A DNA stretch of 64,000 nt from an uncultured bacterium (GTDB lineage: Bacteria > Bacteroidota > Bacteroidia > Bacteroidales > Rikenellaceae): NCBI GenBank assembly GCA_905214725.1, contig CAJMNH010000002.1, positions 1 through 64,000 on the forward strand, read 5' to 3'. A program made the translations under genes and the position numbers. This document shows, piece after piece, positions 18,861 to 27,374 of the stretch. The notes below the pieces were generated by a model. It made no database searches and was not told the DNA's origin. It was given only the letters and a program-made list of their open reading frames with translations. Within the stretch, counting starts at the first letter, position 1. Every line of letters begins with the position of its first letter.

Positions 18861-19382
18861 TTACCAGTTGGAGGCCGCGGCCTGAAAGATATCGTTCACC
18901 AGCTGCTCCACGATCTCGGGAATCAACTCGCCCGCAACCTCCGTGAGCAACTTCGTGGAGTCGTAGTCGGAGTACGCCGTAAAGGATTTGTTGAAGGACA
19001 TCGAGTTGTCGAGCACGTTCGTGAAACGGACCTTGACGGTGATCGACAGGCGGTTCAGCAAGGCGAAATCGTCGCTCGACACCGAGGCCGTGGTTGACGA
19101 ATAGCCCGTAATTTCACCCTCGAAAGCGAAATCGCCGCCCTCGTCTATCTGCGTCAGACGGGTCTGACGTGTAAACTTGTCGATCAGCGCATCCGTGAGC
19201 GTCGCACTCAGAATCGGCTCCACCATCGGCGCGTTGTTGGGGAAATAGGCCACCGAGAAGGTCTTGGCGTCGGGCGGAATCGACGCGCCCGACAGCGAGT
19301 ATTTGATCGTCACGCCGCAGCCCGTCGCCACAAGCGCCGCAAAGAGCAGCGCACAACAGATTATCTTGTTTTTCAATATCAT
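18861..19382 (-). CDS. lptE: LptE-like LPS assembly lipoprotein
   Basis: A 173-residue lipoprotein of the LptE family, which plugs the LptD barrel and helps insert lipopolysaccharide in the outer membrane. The signal peptide ends in the lipobox VATGC (Cys22), followed by CGVTIKYSLSGASIPPDAKT, the usual 'C.....ysfsG.sip...kt' opening of the Bacteroidota form. The body shows strands with FPNNAPMVEPILSATLTDAL and the GEITGYSSTTASVSSDDFA core. The gene lies between a TIR gene upstream (gap 13 bases) and the TPR-like gene. Confidence 0.88.
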   Translation of the reverse strand: MILKNKIICCALLFAALVATGCGVTIKYSLSGASIPPDAKTFSVAYFPNNAPMVEPILSATLTDALIDKFTRQTRLTQIDEGGDFAFEGEITGYSSTTASVSSDDFALLNRLSITVKVRFTNVLDNSMSFNKSFTAYSDYDSTKLLTEVAGELIPEIVEQLVNDIFQAAASNW

Positions 19383-19395
19383 GATTACTTCTTAT

Positions 19396-20571
19396 TTAAA
19401 ACGCAGCCACCGGACGAGCATAGCGAAAGGCGTCTTCGTAAACGTGTATCGATTCTTTGTTGACGAACGAATCGTGATAGTATGCCCACGCCACCGCGCT
19501 ACCGTTATCAGGCAATACGGCAGCCCCCAAACGTTTAAGCGTATCGTTCACTTTTTTATTTATAGCAAGATCAGAAAAAACGATATCCAATTCGCTGTAA
19601 GCCGGCAAATACCACCCGTCACCCTGCGCAGCACACCACGCAAAGGCGGGATAACGACGCTCCCAATCCGGCAATTGTTTGATAATCTCTAAATTGGCCG
19701 CACCCTCCTTGGACAGTCTGTCGCAGGGCGTTTCATCAATCACGCTCCGATCCCTGCATACAGGTAGTTTTGTTTCAAGCAGGGACACGATCTTGCCGTG
19801 CCGGCCCGTGGCATCAACGTCAAAGACGACGCCCTCCTTGCCGTTTTCGTTGTAGTAATCGCCCACCTTGTAAGTTTTCAACAAGGTGAACTCCAGTCGC
19901 TCCAATCGGTCGCGGTCGTCCACCGCAATCGCGCGGGCGATCCCGTTTGCCGTATCACCCGCCGTACCGACCGCTTCCAGCCAGTATTCACCTGCCGCAA
20001 GCGGGATAAAAGCCAATTTCCCTGCCGCGACCTCCACTCGTTGCTCGCCGTCGATCGACACCCGACAGTCGGCATTGGAGAGAATTTTCAGGCGCGTCTT
20101 CGCTTGCTCCTGCTCGGCGGCGCGTCCTACCCGCTGCAACAGCGGTTCGATGCGGTCGCGCACCATCTTGTCGACCGAGGCCATAAAGAGCTGTCCGAAC
20201 ATCACCTCCGAAAACTGATGCTGTCCCAATCCTGTTTTCAGGTTGTCGGGAATGTCGGTCGGAAACCCTTCGAACGACAGATCGGGGTTGACGGGTATGA
20301 AATGGCGGTCGTGCTCCAAGGCGTATTCGATCTCGCGCCGCACCCAGTCGTCGGCATTCGCGCAGCGGTCGAGCGAATGGGGCGAGAGCACGACCATGAA
20401 GATCGGCGCATTGTCTATCGCCTCCATGATGCGGCGGTCGAAAATGCCATCCTTCAATTCATCGAAATCCAGAAAGACGCGGTAACCGCGCCGTTCCAGT
20501 TCCGATTTGAGGGGACGCGCCAACTCCTTGCCGCCGTCGCGGCGGTAGCTGATGAAAATATCGTAGGCCAT
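19396..20571 (-). CDS. TIR domain protein with PEGA-like and FISUMP/DUF1566-like modules
   Basis: A 391-residue cytoplasmic-looking protein with three parts. Residues 1-~150 form a TIR domain: MAYDIFISYRRDGG, then GYRVFLDFDELKDGIFDRRI and DDWVRREIEYAL. TIR domains in bacteria often hydrolyse NAD+; by comparison with SARM1 (FLDVEKLEAG) the catalytic Glu position is Asp37 here, with Glu38 next to it, so activity is uncertain. Residues ~170-235 resemble PEGA (ILSNADCRVSIDGEQ...AGEYWLEAVG). The C-terminus (~245-391) resembles FISUMP/DUF1566, with GWYLPAYSELDIVF and the end RYARPVAAF. It lies between the sigma-54 regulator and lptE in one operon. A paralogous TIR is at 50453. Its role is unknown; defence or signalling is inference. 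Confidence 0.85.
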   Translation of the reverse strand: MAYDIFISYRRDGGKELARPLKSELERRGYRVFLDFDELKDGIFDRRIMEAIDNAPIFMVVLSPHSLDRCANADDWVRREIEYALEHDRHFIPVNPDLSFEGFPTDIPDNLKTGLGQHQFSEVMFGQLFMASVDKMVRDRIEPLLQRVGRAAEQEQAKTRLKILSNADCRVSIDGEQRVEVAAGKLAFIPLAAGEYWLEAVGTAGDTANGIARAIAVDDRDRLERLEFTLLKTYKVGDYYNENGKEGVVFDVDATGRHGKIVSLLETKLPVCRDRSVIDETPCDRLSKEGAANLEIIKQLPDWERRYPAFAWCAAQGDGWYLPAYSELDIVFSDLAINKKVNDTLKRLGAAVLPDNGSAVAWAYYHDSFVNKESIHVYEDAFRYARPVAAF

Positions 20572-20628
20572 ATCCGAACTTTTCTTCTCCTTGTTTTTGT
20601 TTCCGGCGGAACGAAAAAATGCGTCCCG

Positions 20629-21834
20629 TTAAATTCTGTCGTCTTCGATCCCCAGCTCCTTGATCTTGCGGTAGAGCGTGCGCTCGGACATGAACAGCTC
20701 GGCGGCGGCTTCACGCCGGCGGCCGTTGTTGCGGCGCAGCGCGCGGATGATCTGCTCGCGCTGCACGTCGGCTTTCGTAAGCGCTTCGTGCGGCTCCTCC
20801 ACCACTTCGGCGTTGACGGCGTACTCCACGTTGCGGACCGGCGACGAACTTCCGGCCGTCGTGGGCAGGTAACCGGCCACCTCTTTCTTCATCTCGGGCT
20901 GAACCGCACCGCCGCGCATCAGTTCCGAGACCATGCGTTTGAGGTCGTTCATATCCGCCCGCATGTCGAACAGAATCTTGTAGAGCAGTTCGCGTTCGCT
21001 GGCCGGATCGCCGCCTGCGCCGACAGCCGTCACCACAGGCGCCGAAGCGCCCTGCTGCTGCGGAAGATACCGAGCCAGAATCGCCGCCGTAACCACTCGG
21101 TTCTCCTCGATGGCCGAAATTTGCTCGGCCACGTTCTTCAACTGGCGGATATTTCCCCGCCAGTAATAGGTCTCCAACATACGGCGCGCCTCGTCGTCGA
21201 GCGTGATGGGCGGCATACGGTACTGCACGGCCACGTCGGAGGCGAACTTGCGGAACAGCAGAAAAATATCTTCGCGCCGCTCACGCAATGCAGGCACCGT
21301 AATGGGCACCGTGTTGAGCCGGTAGTAGAGATCTTCGCGGAAACGCCCCTTCTCGATAGCGTCCTGCAAATTCATGTTCGTAGCCGCCACGACCCGCACG
21401 TCGGTGCGCTGCACCTTGGCCGAACCGACGCGCATAAACTCGCCCGTTTGCAGCACGCGCAGCAGGCGCACCTGCGTCGAGAGCGGCAGTTCGGCCACCT
21501 CGTCCAAAAAAATCGTACCGCCGTCGGCCTCCTCGAAATAGCCCTTGCGCGCCTCGACAGCCCCCGTAAACGAGCCTTTCTCGTGACCGAAGAGCTCCGA
21601 GTCGATGGTTCCCTCGGGAATGGCGCCGCAGTTGACGGCGATGTATTTGTTATGCTTGCGCGACGAATAGGCGTGGATGATCTGCGGAAAAAATTCCTTT
21701 CCCACGCCGCTCTCGCCCGTTACCAGCACCGACAGTTCGGTCGGCGCAACCCGTACGGCCACTTCGAGCGCCCGATTCAGAAGCTCCGAGTTGCCGATAA
21801 TGCCGAAGCGTTGCTTCAATGAGACTAAATCCAT
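20629..21834 (-). CDS. Sigma-54 interaction domain (AAA+) transcriptional regulator
   Basis: A 401-residue enhancer-binding protein that remodels sigma-54 RNA polymerase. The AAA+ domain starts at once (residues ~8-240), with no N-terminal receiver. Walker A is GESGVGKE, the sigma-54 loop is GSFTGA (usual form GAFTGA), and Walker B is GGTIFLDEV; the R-finger region FREDLYYRLN is present. The C-terminal Fis-type HTH is NNGRRREAAAELFMSERTLYRKIKE. The start at 21834 (MDLVSLKQRF) agrees with the Bacteroidota family. It is encoded 40 bases after the HU-like gene. In this phylum it usually precedes lptE; here a TIR gene intervenes. Confidence 0.93.
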   Translation of the reverse strand: MDLVSLKQRFGIIGNSELLNRALEVAVRVAPTELSVLVTGESGVGKEFFPQIIHAYSSRKHNKYIAVNCGAIPEGTIDSELFGHEKGSFTGAVEARKGYFEEADGGTIFLDEVAELPLSTQVRLLRVLQTGEFMRVGSAKVQRTDVRVVAATNMNLQDAIEKGRFREDLYYRLNTVPITVPALRERREDIFLLFRKFASDVAVQYRMPPITLDDEARRMLETYYWRGNIRQLKNVAEQISAIEENRVVTAAILARYLPQQQGASAPVVTAVGAGGDPASERELLYKILFDMRADMNDLKRMVSELMRGGAVQPEMKKEVAGYLPTTAGSSSPVRNVEYAVNAEVVEEPHEALTKADVQREQIIRALRRNNGRRREAAAELFMSERTLYRKIKELGIEDDRI

Positions 21835-21874
21835 AAGGTTTCTTTCTTCGTTTGGTTCGTCCGTGACCGTCGGG

Positions 21875-22603
21875 TCACTCCATGGCGGAATCCGTTGCAG
21901 CGCCGGCGGCGGAAACCTCTTCCAAAAGTTCCGTCTGCATCTGTTTGGCCTGACGATCGGCGACAAGCCCGAAGACAATCACTCCGACGGCCAGCAATGC
22001 AGCGACGATAGCCACGATGATAAAGGTATCGATCCGGCGCGACGGTTTACTTCCGACAAACGTATAAGGGGCAGTCGTTTTGACCGGCCGACCGTAAGTC
22101 AATCCTTTCACATAGGGATCGGGCCCGTATTGCGTTTTCCTATCCCGTTCGATCGTATCCGACACGATCGATCCGTCTTCGCCGGATGCTGCGCCCGCGT
22201 CCGAAACCGGAACGTCCGACGCAGCCGCTTCCGCGTCGGAACCCGACTGCGATTCCGTATCCGTCTCCGCAACGACGCCCGCCTGCGGGTCGTAGGTGAA
22301 AATCAGCGATCCGTGTTCCCCTGCGGCAAAGGTTCCCAGTCCCGCGATAAGGTAGCCGTCGCCGTTCTGCACGGCATGACGCAGGTCGAAAATCAGCCGG
22401 TCGACGGCGCCCGCCGCCTCGATCTCGTTTGCGCCGTCAGCCGTCAAAAGCCCGCGCAGCACTCCGTCGTCGCGCTTGAACAGCTCCGAGAAGAGCACCT
22501 CCTCGCCGGGCGTCTTCACGATAAAGGCCCCCAACTGCGGAACAACGAGCCGCCTATGCGTACGAAGATAGTCAGCGATCAATATTTTTACGTCCGTCGT
22601 CAT
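21875..22603 (-). CDS. HU-domain membrane protein
   Basis: A 242-residue protein with a HU/IHF-like N-terminus (residues 1-~95; ADYLRTHRRLVVPQLGAFIV, LLTADGANEIEAAGAVDRLI and GLGTFAAGEHGSLIF) that resembles the HU-CCDC81/SPOR group of Bacteroidota. An acidic Ser/Ala/Asp-rich linker (~105-150) and one membrane span (about 192-215, IVAIVAALLAVGVIVFGLVA) follow. In relatives such proteins often end in a SPOR domain, which is absent here. First gene of the operon that runs to secG. DNA binding versus structural use of the HU fold is not known. Confidence 0.75.
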   Translation of the reverse strand: MTTDVKILIADYLRTHRRLVVPQLGAFIVKTPGEEVLFSELFKRDDGVLRGLLTADGANEIEAAGAVDRLIFDLRHAVQNGDGYLIAGLGTFAAGEHGSLIFTYDPQAGVVAETDTESQSGSDAEAAASDVPVSDAGAASGEDGSIVSDTIERDRKTQYGPDPYVKGLTYGRPVKTTAPYTFVGSKPSRRIDTFIIVAIVAALLAVGVIVFGLVADRQAKQMQTELLEEVSAAGAATDSAME

Positions 22604-22625
22604 AACAAACCGTCGATTTTATCCC

Positions 22626-22633
22626 CAAAATTA
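22626..22633 (-). promoter_or_regulatory. -7 box for the HU-sigma54-TIR-lptE-secG operon
   Basis: TAATTTTG on the minus strand, 23 bases before the ATG at 22603. Confidence 0.4.
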
Positions 22634-22750
22634 CAACTTTTTTCCGTGATACGCAGAAAATGCAGGGCAAAAATAGAGATATTCCGCCGAATCGTTGCGC
22701 ATATCAAAAATAATTACCTACTTTGCACCGCAATTTTTCAGAAAAAGTAA

Positions 22751-22788
22751 CCGAGCTACTTTGCCTTATTTTTACCGATGTAGCTCGG
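22751..22788 (+). promoter_or_regulatory. Leader stem-loop before the PLP decarboxylase
   Basis: A 9-bp inverted repeat CCGAGCTAC/GTAGCTCGG flanks a 20-base AT-rich loop 30 bases before the start codon. Two TACTTTGC boxes, at about 22717 and 22756, are near-matches to the -7 consensus. It could be an operator or an RNA hairpin; the role is inferred only from position. Confidence 0.4.
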
Positions 22789-22818
22789 ACGGATTTTCGG
22801 AAATCAAGAGAACGGAAT

Positions 22819-24213
22819 ATGAAAAACAAGTACATGGACCTGATCGAACAGACGTTCGATTTCCCGCAGGATGAGTTTTCGGTGGAGGACAATGAGCTGA
22901 ATTTGTACGATATTCCGCTCATGGAGATCATCAAACAGTACGGGACGCCGTTGAAAGTCACCTACCTGCCGAAGATCTCCGCACAGATCGCACGCGCCAA
23001 GCGCATGTTCAACGTCGCGATGGCGAAGGTCGATTACAAGGGCGCCTACAACTACTGCTACTGTACCAAGTCGAGCCACTTCTCCTTCGTGCTGGAGGAG
23101 GCGCTCAAAAACGATATCCACCTCGAAACCTCGTCGGCCTACGACATCCACATCATCAACGCCCTCTACGACGGCGGAATCATCGACAAGGACCGTTACA
23201 TCATTTGCAACGGCTTCAAACGCCCCCAATACGTGGAGAACATCGCGCAGCTGGTCGACGACGGATTCGAGAACACCATTCCCGTGATCGACAACAAGGA
23301 GGAGGTCGAACTGCTGGACGCCGCGATCGAAAAGAGATGCAAGGTCGGCATCCGCATCGCCTGCGAAGAGGAGCCGAAGTTCGATTTCTATACGTCGCGG
23401 CTGGGTATCCGCTACAACGACATCGTCGACTTTTACAAGCGGAAGATCAAACCGAACAAAAAGTTCCAGTTGAAGATGCTCCACTTCTTCATCAACACGG
23501 GCATCAAGGACACGGCCTACTACTGGAACGAGTTGGGCAAGTGCCTCAACGTCTACTGCGAGTTGAAGGCCATCTGCCCCGAACTCGACAGTCTGAATAT
23601 CGGCGGCGGCTTCCCGATCAAGAATTCGCTCAACTTCGGATACGACTACGAGTACATGACCGAGGAGATCGTGGCCCAGATCAAGCACATCTGCGAGACG
23701 AACGGCATCGACGATCCCAACATCTTCACCGAGTTCGGATCGTTCACCGTGGGCGAAAGCGGCGCGGCGCTCTATTCGATCGTCAACCAGAAACAGCAGA
23801 ACGACCGGGAGAACTGGTACATGATCGATTCGTCGTTCATCACCACCCTGCCCGACACGTGGGGCATCAATCAGCGCTACATCATGCTGGCGGTCAACAA
23901 CTGGGACAAGGAGTACCAGCGCGTCTTCCTCGGCGGCCTGACGTGCGACAGCGAGGACTTCTACAATGCCGAATCGCATACCAACGCCATCTTCCTGCCC
24001 AAGCTCGAACCGGGCAACACGCAGTATATCGGCTTCTTCCATACGGGAGCCTATCAGGAATCGATCGGAGGCTTCGGCGGCATCCAGCACTGTCTGATCC
24101 CTGCGCCGAAACACATCATCATCGACCGCGACAAAGGCGACAACGAATACTATACGCGCCTGTTCGCCAAGGAGCAGAGCTACCGCGCCATGATGCGCAT
24201 TCTGGGCTATTAG
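22819..24213 (+). CDS. Type III PLP-dependent decarboxylase, arginine-decarboxylase-like
   Basis: A 464-residue cytoplasmic enzyme of the fold-type III (alanine racemase-like) decarboxylases, annotated in Bacteroides relatives as arginine decarboxylase. The PLP lysine is probably Lys84 in NYCYCTKSSHF. HFFINTGIKDTAYY corresponds to the substrate and glycine-rich region, SLNIGGGFP to the phosphate-binding loop, and GGLTCDSEDFY to the catalytic Cys motif. The length is much shorter than classical SpeA (~630-660), so the arginine preference is an inference from relatives. The start at 22819 (MKNKYMDLIEQTFDFPQDEF) follows a leader with a stem-loop. A bidirectional terminator separates it from the LacI gene. 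Confidence 0.9.
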   Translation: MKNKYMDLIEQTFDFPQDEFSVEDNELNLYDIPLMEIIKQYGTPLKVTYLPKISAQIARAKRMFNVAMAKVDYKGAYNYCYCTKSSHFSFVLEEALKNDIHLETSSAYDIHIINALYDGGIIDKDRYIICNGFKRPQYVENIAQLVDDGFENTIPVIDNKEEVELLDAAIEKRCKVGIRIACEEEPKFDFYTSRLGIRYNDIVDFYKRKIKPNKKFQLKMLHFFINTGIKDTAYYWNELGKCLNVYCELKAICPELDSLNIGGGFPIKNSLNFGYDYEYMTEEIVAQIKHICETNGIDDPNIFTEFGSFTVGESGAALYSIVNQKQQNDRENWYMIDSSFITTLPDTWGINQRYIMLAVNNWDKEYQRVFLGGLTCDSEDFYNAESHTNAIFLPKLEPGNTQYIGFFHTGAYQESIGGFGGIQHCLIPAPKHIIIDRDKGDNEYYTRLFAKEQSYRAMMRILGY

Positions 24214-24244
24214 CCAAACGGATGACCTTAGTCTGGCCTTAGCA

Positions 24245-24279
24245 AACGGGGCGTGTCTGCAATGCAGACACGCCCCGTT
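24245..24279. terminator. Bidirectional terminator between decarboxylase and LacI genes
   Basis: Perfect 16-bp stem AACGGGGCGTGTCTGC/GCAGACACGCCCCGTT with a 3-base loop between convergent genes. Confidence 0.9.
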
Positions 24280-24310
24280 CTCTGTTCCCCACGTTCCGAC
24301 TCTCCATCCG

Positions 24311-25318
24311 TCAACGCGCCGTCGATGCCCGCTCCCGAATATGGGCGGTCAGCGTCACGGCGCGATTCGGCGTCGCGGAATCGGCGATCTTCTCCAGAAT
24401 CAGCTCGGCGGCCGTCCGCCCCATCTCTTCGAGCGGCTGCTCGACGGTCGTAAGCTGCGGATTGACGATCGTCGAAAGTACGGTTCCCGAATACCCCGCA
24501 ACCGCGATCTGCCCGGGAACGCGGCGTCCGCGTTCCATGAGCCGGTTCATCGCACCGATCGCCACCGTATCCGTCCATGCGAAGAGGGCGTCGGCGTCGG
24601 GCATGCAGCGCAGCAACTCGTCGGCCGCCGCACGCCCGCTGTCGAACGTGACGCCCGAGGGGATTATCAACCGTTTATCCGGTTCGAAACCGAACTTCTC
24701 CAAGGCATATTTATAGCCGCGCAGACGCTCCCCCGCATTCGTGATATGCTCAGGACCGCCGAAATGAGCGATACGACGGCAACCGCGGCCGATCAGATGC
24801 TCCATCAGGAAATAGCTCGTCGTAAAGTCGTCGACGATCACCTTCGGCGCATCGACGCGAAACGGCGCACGGTCGTAGAAAACCAGCGGCACGCCGCGTT
24901 GCAGGATACGCCGGTAAACGGCTCCGTTACGGGCCGCGTCGCACGGGCACGCGATGATGCCGTCGACCATAAAGCGCTCCATCAGCAGCAGGTTTTCGCA
25001 TTCGATCTCGGGATCTTCGTCTGACTGGGCGACAATGACTTTCAGTCCGCGGGCGTAAAGCACCTGTTGGATCCCTTCGATGACCGTCGCGGCAAAGGGC
25101 GTGACCATCTCGGGAACGATCACTCCGACGGTATCGGTTCGCCCCGACCGGAGATTCACGGCCACCGGATTGCGGCGATACCCCAGCTCTTCGGCCAGCC
25201 GAAACACCCGTTCCTTGGTCTCGCGGCGGATGTTCCGGTCGCCGGCCAACGCCCGCGACACGGTCGAAACCGACAGCCGGAGACGTTCGGCCAACTCTTT
25301 GATGGTAATTTGTTTCAT
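24311..25318 (-). CDS. LacI family transcriptional regulator
   Basis: A 335-residue repressor-type regulator. The LacI HTH is at residues 1-~25 (MKQITIKELAERLRLSVSTV), followed by the hinge helix (NPVAVNLRSGRTDTVGVIVP) and the periplasmic-binding-like effector domain with VDDFTTSYFLMEHLI and VAGYSGTVLSTIVNPQLTTV. The start at 25318 removes a 54-codon unrelated extension and is preceded by a well-spaced promoter. It lies between the decarboxylase and the AspT-type antiporter, both possible targets; the effector is unknown. Confidence 0.93.
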   Translation of the reverse strand: MKQITIKELAERLRLSVSTVSRALAGDRNIRRETKERVFRLAEELGYRRNPVAVNLRSGRTDTVGVIVPEMVTPFAATVIEGIQQVLYARGLKVIVAQSDEDPEIECENLLLMERFMVDGIIACPCDAARNGAVYRRILQRGVPLVFYDRAPFRVDAPKVIVDDFTTSYFLMEHLIGRGCRRIAHFGGPEHITNAGERLRGYKYALEKFGFEPDKRLIIPSGVTFDSGRAAADELLRCMPDADALFAWTDTVAIGAMNRLMERGRRVPGQIAVAGYSGTVLSTIVNPQLTTVEQPLEEMGRTAAELILEKIADSATPNRAVTLTAHIRERASTAR

Positions 25319-25338
25319 GCGCCTGCGATTCGTCAAGA

Positions 25339-25370
25339 CAAAACTACGAATTTTACCCCGCTTTTGCAAA
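25339..25370 (-). promoter_or_regulatory. Promoter of the LacI gene
   Basis: On the minus strand TTTG (-33), 20 bases, then TAGTTTTG (-7), 21 bases before the ATG. This fits the Bacteroidota consensus TTTG-N19/20-TAnnTTTG. Confidence 0.6.
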
Positions 25371-25444
25371 CGGCAGCGACCTTCCGAGCCCCTGCCGCAG
25401 CGAAACCCGCCGACGCAGTGCACATTCATCCGGCAAACGCGGGC

Positions 25445-25478
25445 GACCCGCCGAAGCTGTCCGTCGCTTCGGCGGGTC
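25445..25478. terminator. Hairpin between aspT-like and LacI genes
   Basis: Perfect 13-bp stem GACCCGCCGAAGC/GCTTCGGCGGGTC with an 8-base loop, just past the stop of the antiporter gene. No T-run, so termination is less certain. Confidence 0.55.
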
Positions 25479-25496
25479 ACGCAAGCCGCATCGTTC

Positions 25497-27203
25497 CTAT
25501 GCGATGAGCAGGACGATCACCACGCCCCAGATGATGAGCAGCGTATTGCCGATGGCATAGGTGATCGTGTAACCCATCGAGGGGACGTTGCTCTGAATCG
25601 TCTCCTCGACGGCGCCCAGCGCTGCGGTGGTCGTCCGCGAACCGGCGATGCACCCCAGCGTCAGGGCGTCGTTGAACCGGAAGAGATAGCGGCCGATGAA
25701 AATGCCTGAAATAAGAGGAATCGAAGTCGCGGCGGCGCCGATCAGGAAGAGGCTCCACCCCACCTCCTGAAAACCCCGAATGAAAGTTGGGCCGGTCGAG
25801 ATGCCGACGATGGCGATGAAGGCGTTCAATCCGACGTTGTTCATGAACCACAACGCCGGTTGCGGAATGTTTCCCACATGGGGATAACGGGCATGGAGCC
25901 ACCCGCAGAAGAGTCCGGCGATCAGCACGCCGCCGCTCACGGTAAGGCTCAGCGGCACGGCCCCGATACGGGTCATCAGCAGCCAGCCGAAGATCAGACC
26001 GCCCAGAAAAATACCCAGCCCGACCAGCGGAATGCCGCTCTTCTCCGAAACCGGATCGCTGAAACCGAGCGTCGGCGCGGCGCGGCGCACGTCCTGCGGC
26101 AGGCCGACCAGTTCGAGCCGGTCGCCGGCATCCAGCTTGCCGCCCGCCAGCACCGGTATCTTCACTCCCGCACGCAAAATCGAGCGAATATTAACCCCGT
26201 GCATAGCTTTGTTTTTCAAAACATTGCGCACATACTGGCCTGCTGCCCCGCGTTTGCTCACCACTACGGACAGGCTCTGCACCGAGAAGTTCGTCAGCTC
26301 CGTATCTTCGACCTCCGTGCCGATCCATTCCTCCTCCTCGATGACATACTGTCGGCGGCCGCTCACCACGAGCGTATCGCCCGGATAGATCGTCGTGCGG
26401 GGCGTCACGTCGTCGACGATGCGTCCGCGCTGACGCATCCGCTCGACGAAGATCAGTTTCTTCTGCGACTGCATGTAGCGTTCGAACTCGGCAACGGTAT
26501 GCTTCTCCGCGAACCATTCGTTCTCGGCCTTGAAGGCGCGGAAGACGATGGCGCGCGCCGCCGGATCGAAGCCCGCCGTAAAACTGACGTCTTCGCCCAT
26601 TTTCGATTCGAGATCGAGCGCCGCCTTGTGTACCTTGTCCACGCCGCCCAGCAGGCGCGGGCCGAGCGTACCGAGAATCCAAGCCGAACCGGCCGTACCG
26701 AAAATGTAGGTTACGGCATAGCAGACGGGCATGGCGTCCATATCGATCGTCTGCCCGTCGGGCAACTGGTGGATCGTGTCGGTCGCCACGCCCAGTACGG
26801 CCGACATGGTCTGCGAGCCGGCCAGCAAACCGGCCGCCTGCGCCACGTCGTATCCCATCAACTTGGCGCAAAGCCATGCCGAGCCGAGACAGAGCAGGCA
26901 AATTACGACTGCAAAACCGACCTGCGGCAGACCGTCGCGTTTCAACCCCCGAAAGAACTGCGGGCCGACGGAATAACCGACCGCAAAGAGGAACAACAGG
27001 AAAAAGAGGGTCTTGGCCGGTTCGGGAATCGTAATCTTCAATTGTCCGACCACGACGCCCACCAACAGCACGCTGGTTACCGTTCCGAGCGAGAAACTGC
27101 CCCAGCGCAGTTTTCCGACCAGAAAACCCAACGCAAGGGTAATAAAGACCGCCAGCGCGGGGTTGGCGCGCAGGAAATCGATCAAATGGATATCCGCAAA
27201 CAT
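25497..27203 (-). CDS. AspT/YidE-type putative amino-acid antiporter
   Basis: A 568-residue inner-membrane protein of the aspartate:alanine exchanger family (AsT/YidE). Two blocks of about five spans each surround a cytoplasmic region (about 205-385) with two TrkA-C (RCK-C) modules. Family motifs: LLAGSQTMSAVLGVATDTI in the first block and the mirror CIAGSRTTTAALGAVEETI in the second. The start at 27203 is chosen because MFADIHLIDFL precedes TM1; a longer frame adds an unrelated segment. Substrate is not certain: AspT exchanges Asp for Ala, but YidE-like members are unassigned. It may be controlled by the adjacent LacI regulator. Confidence 0.88.
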   Translation of the reverse strand: MFADIHLIDFLRANPALAVFITLALGFLVGKLRWGSFSLGTVTSVLLVGVVVGQLKITIPEPAKTLFFLLFLFAVGYSVGPQFFRGLKRDGLPQVGFAVVICLLCLGSAWLCAKLMGYDVAQAAGLLAGSQTMSAVLGVATDTIHQLPDGQTIDMDAMPVCYAVTYIFGTAGSAWILGTLGPRLLGGVDKVHKAALDLESKMGEDVSFTAGFDPAARAIVFRAFKAENEWFAEKHTVAEFERYMQSQKKLIFVERMRQRGRIVDDVTPRTTIYPGDTLVVSGRRQYVIEEEEWIGTEVEDTELTNFSVQSLSVVVSKRGAAGQYVRNVLKNKAMHGVNIRSILRAGVKIPVLAGGKLDAGDRLELVGLPQDVRRAAPTLGFSDPVSEKSGIPLVGLGIFLGGLIFGWLLMTRIGAVPLSLTVSGGVLIAGLFCGWLHARYPHVGNIPQPALWFMNNVGLNAFIAIVGISTGPTFIRGFQEVGWSLFLIGAAATSIPLISGIFIGRYLFRFNDALTLGCIAGSRTTTAALGAVEETIQSNVPSMGYTITYAIGNTLLIIWGVVIVLLIA

Positions 27204-27251
27204 AGCTTTTGAGACTGATTTTACGCACGATACGACACAAACCGCGTGCCG

Positions 27252-27259
27252 CAAAGATA
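27252..27259 (-). promoter_or_regulatory. -7 box for the AspT-type gene
   Basis: TATCTTTG on the minus strand, 49 bases before the ATG. Confidence 0.4.
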
Positions 27260-27374
27260 GCTATCGGGAATTAACGATCCAGAATCGGCACAATGCGCAA
27301 AACGTTTCCTCCGATAAACGAAGCGAGCGCAGCGGCATCCGCTTCGGCAGACCGCAGGCCTGAAAGGTCCGCAC

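Noticed and set aside
24311..25480. Longer starts of several genes (LacI, sigma-54 regulator, terminase, AspT-type, ompH-like)
   Set aside because: The upstream extensions run through promoters, repeats or low-complexity Arg-rich sequence and have no family match; internal starts coincide with known N-termini or signal peptides.
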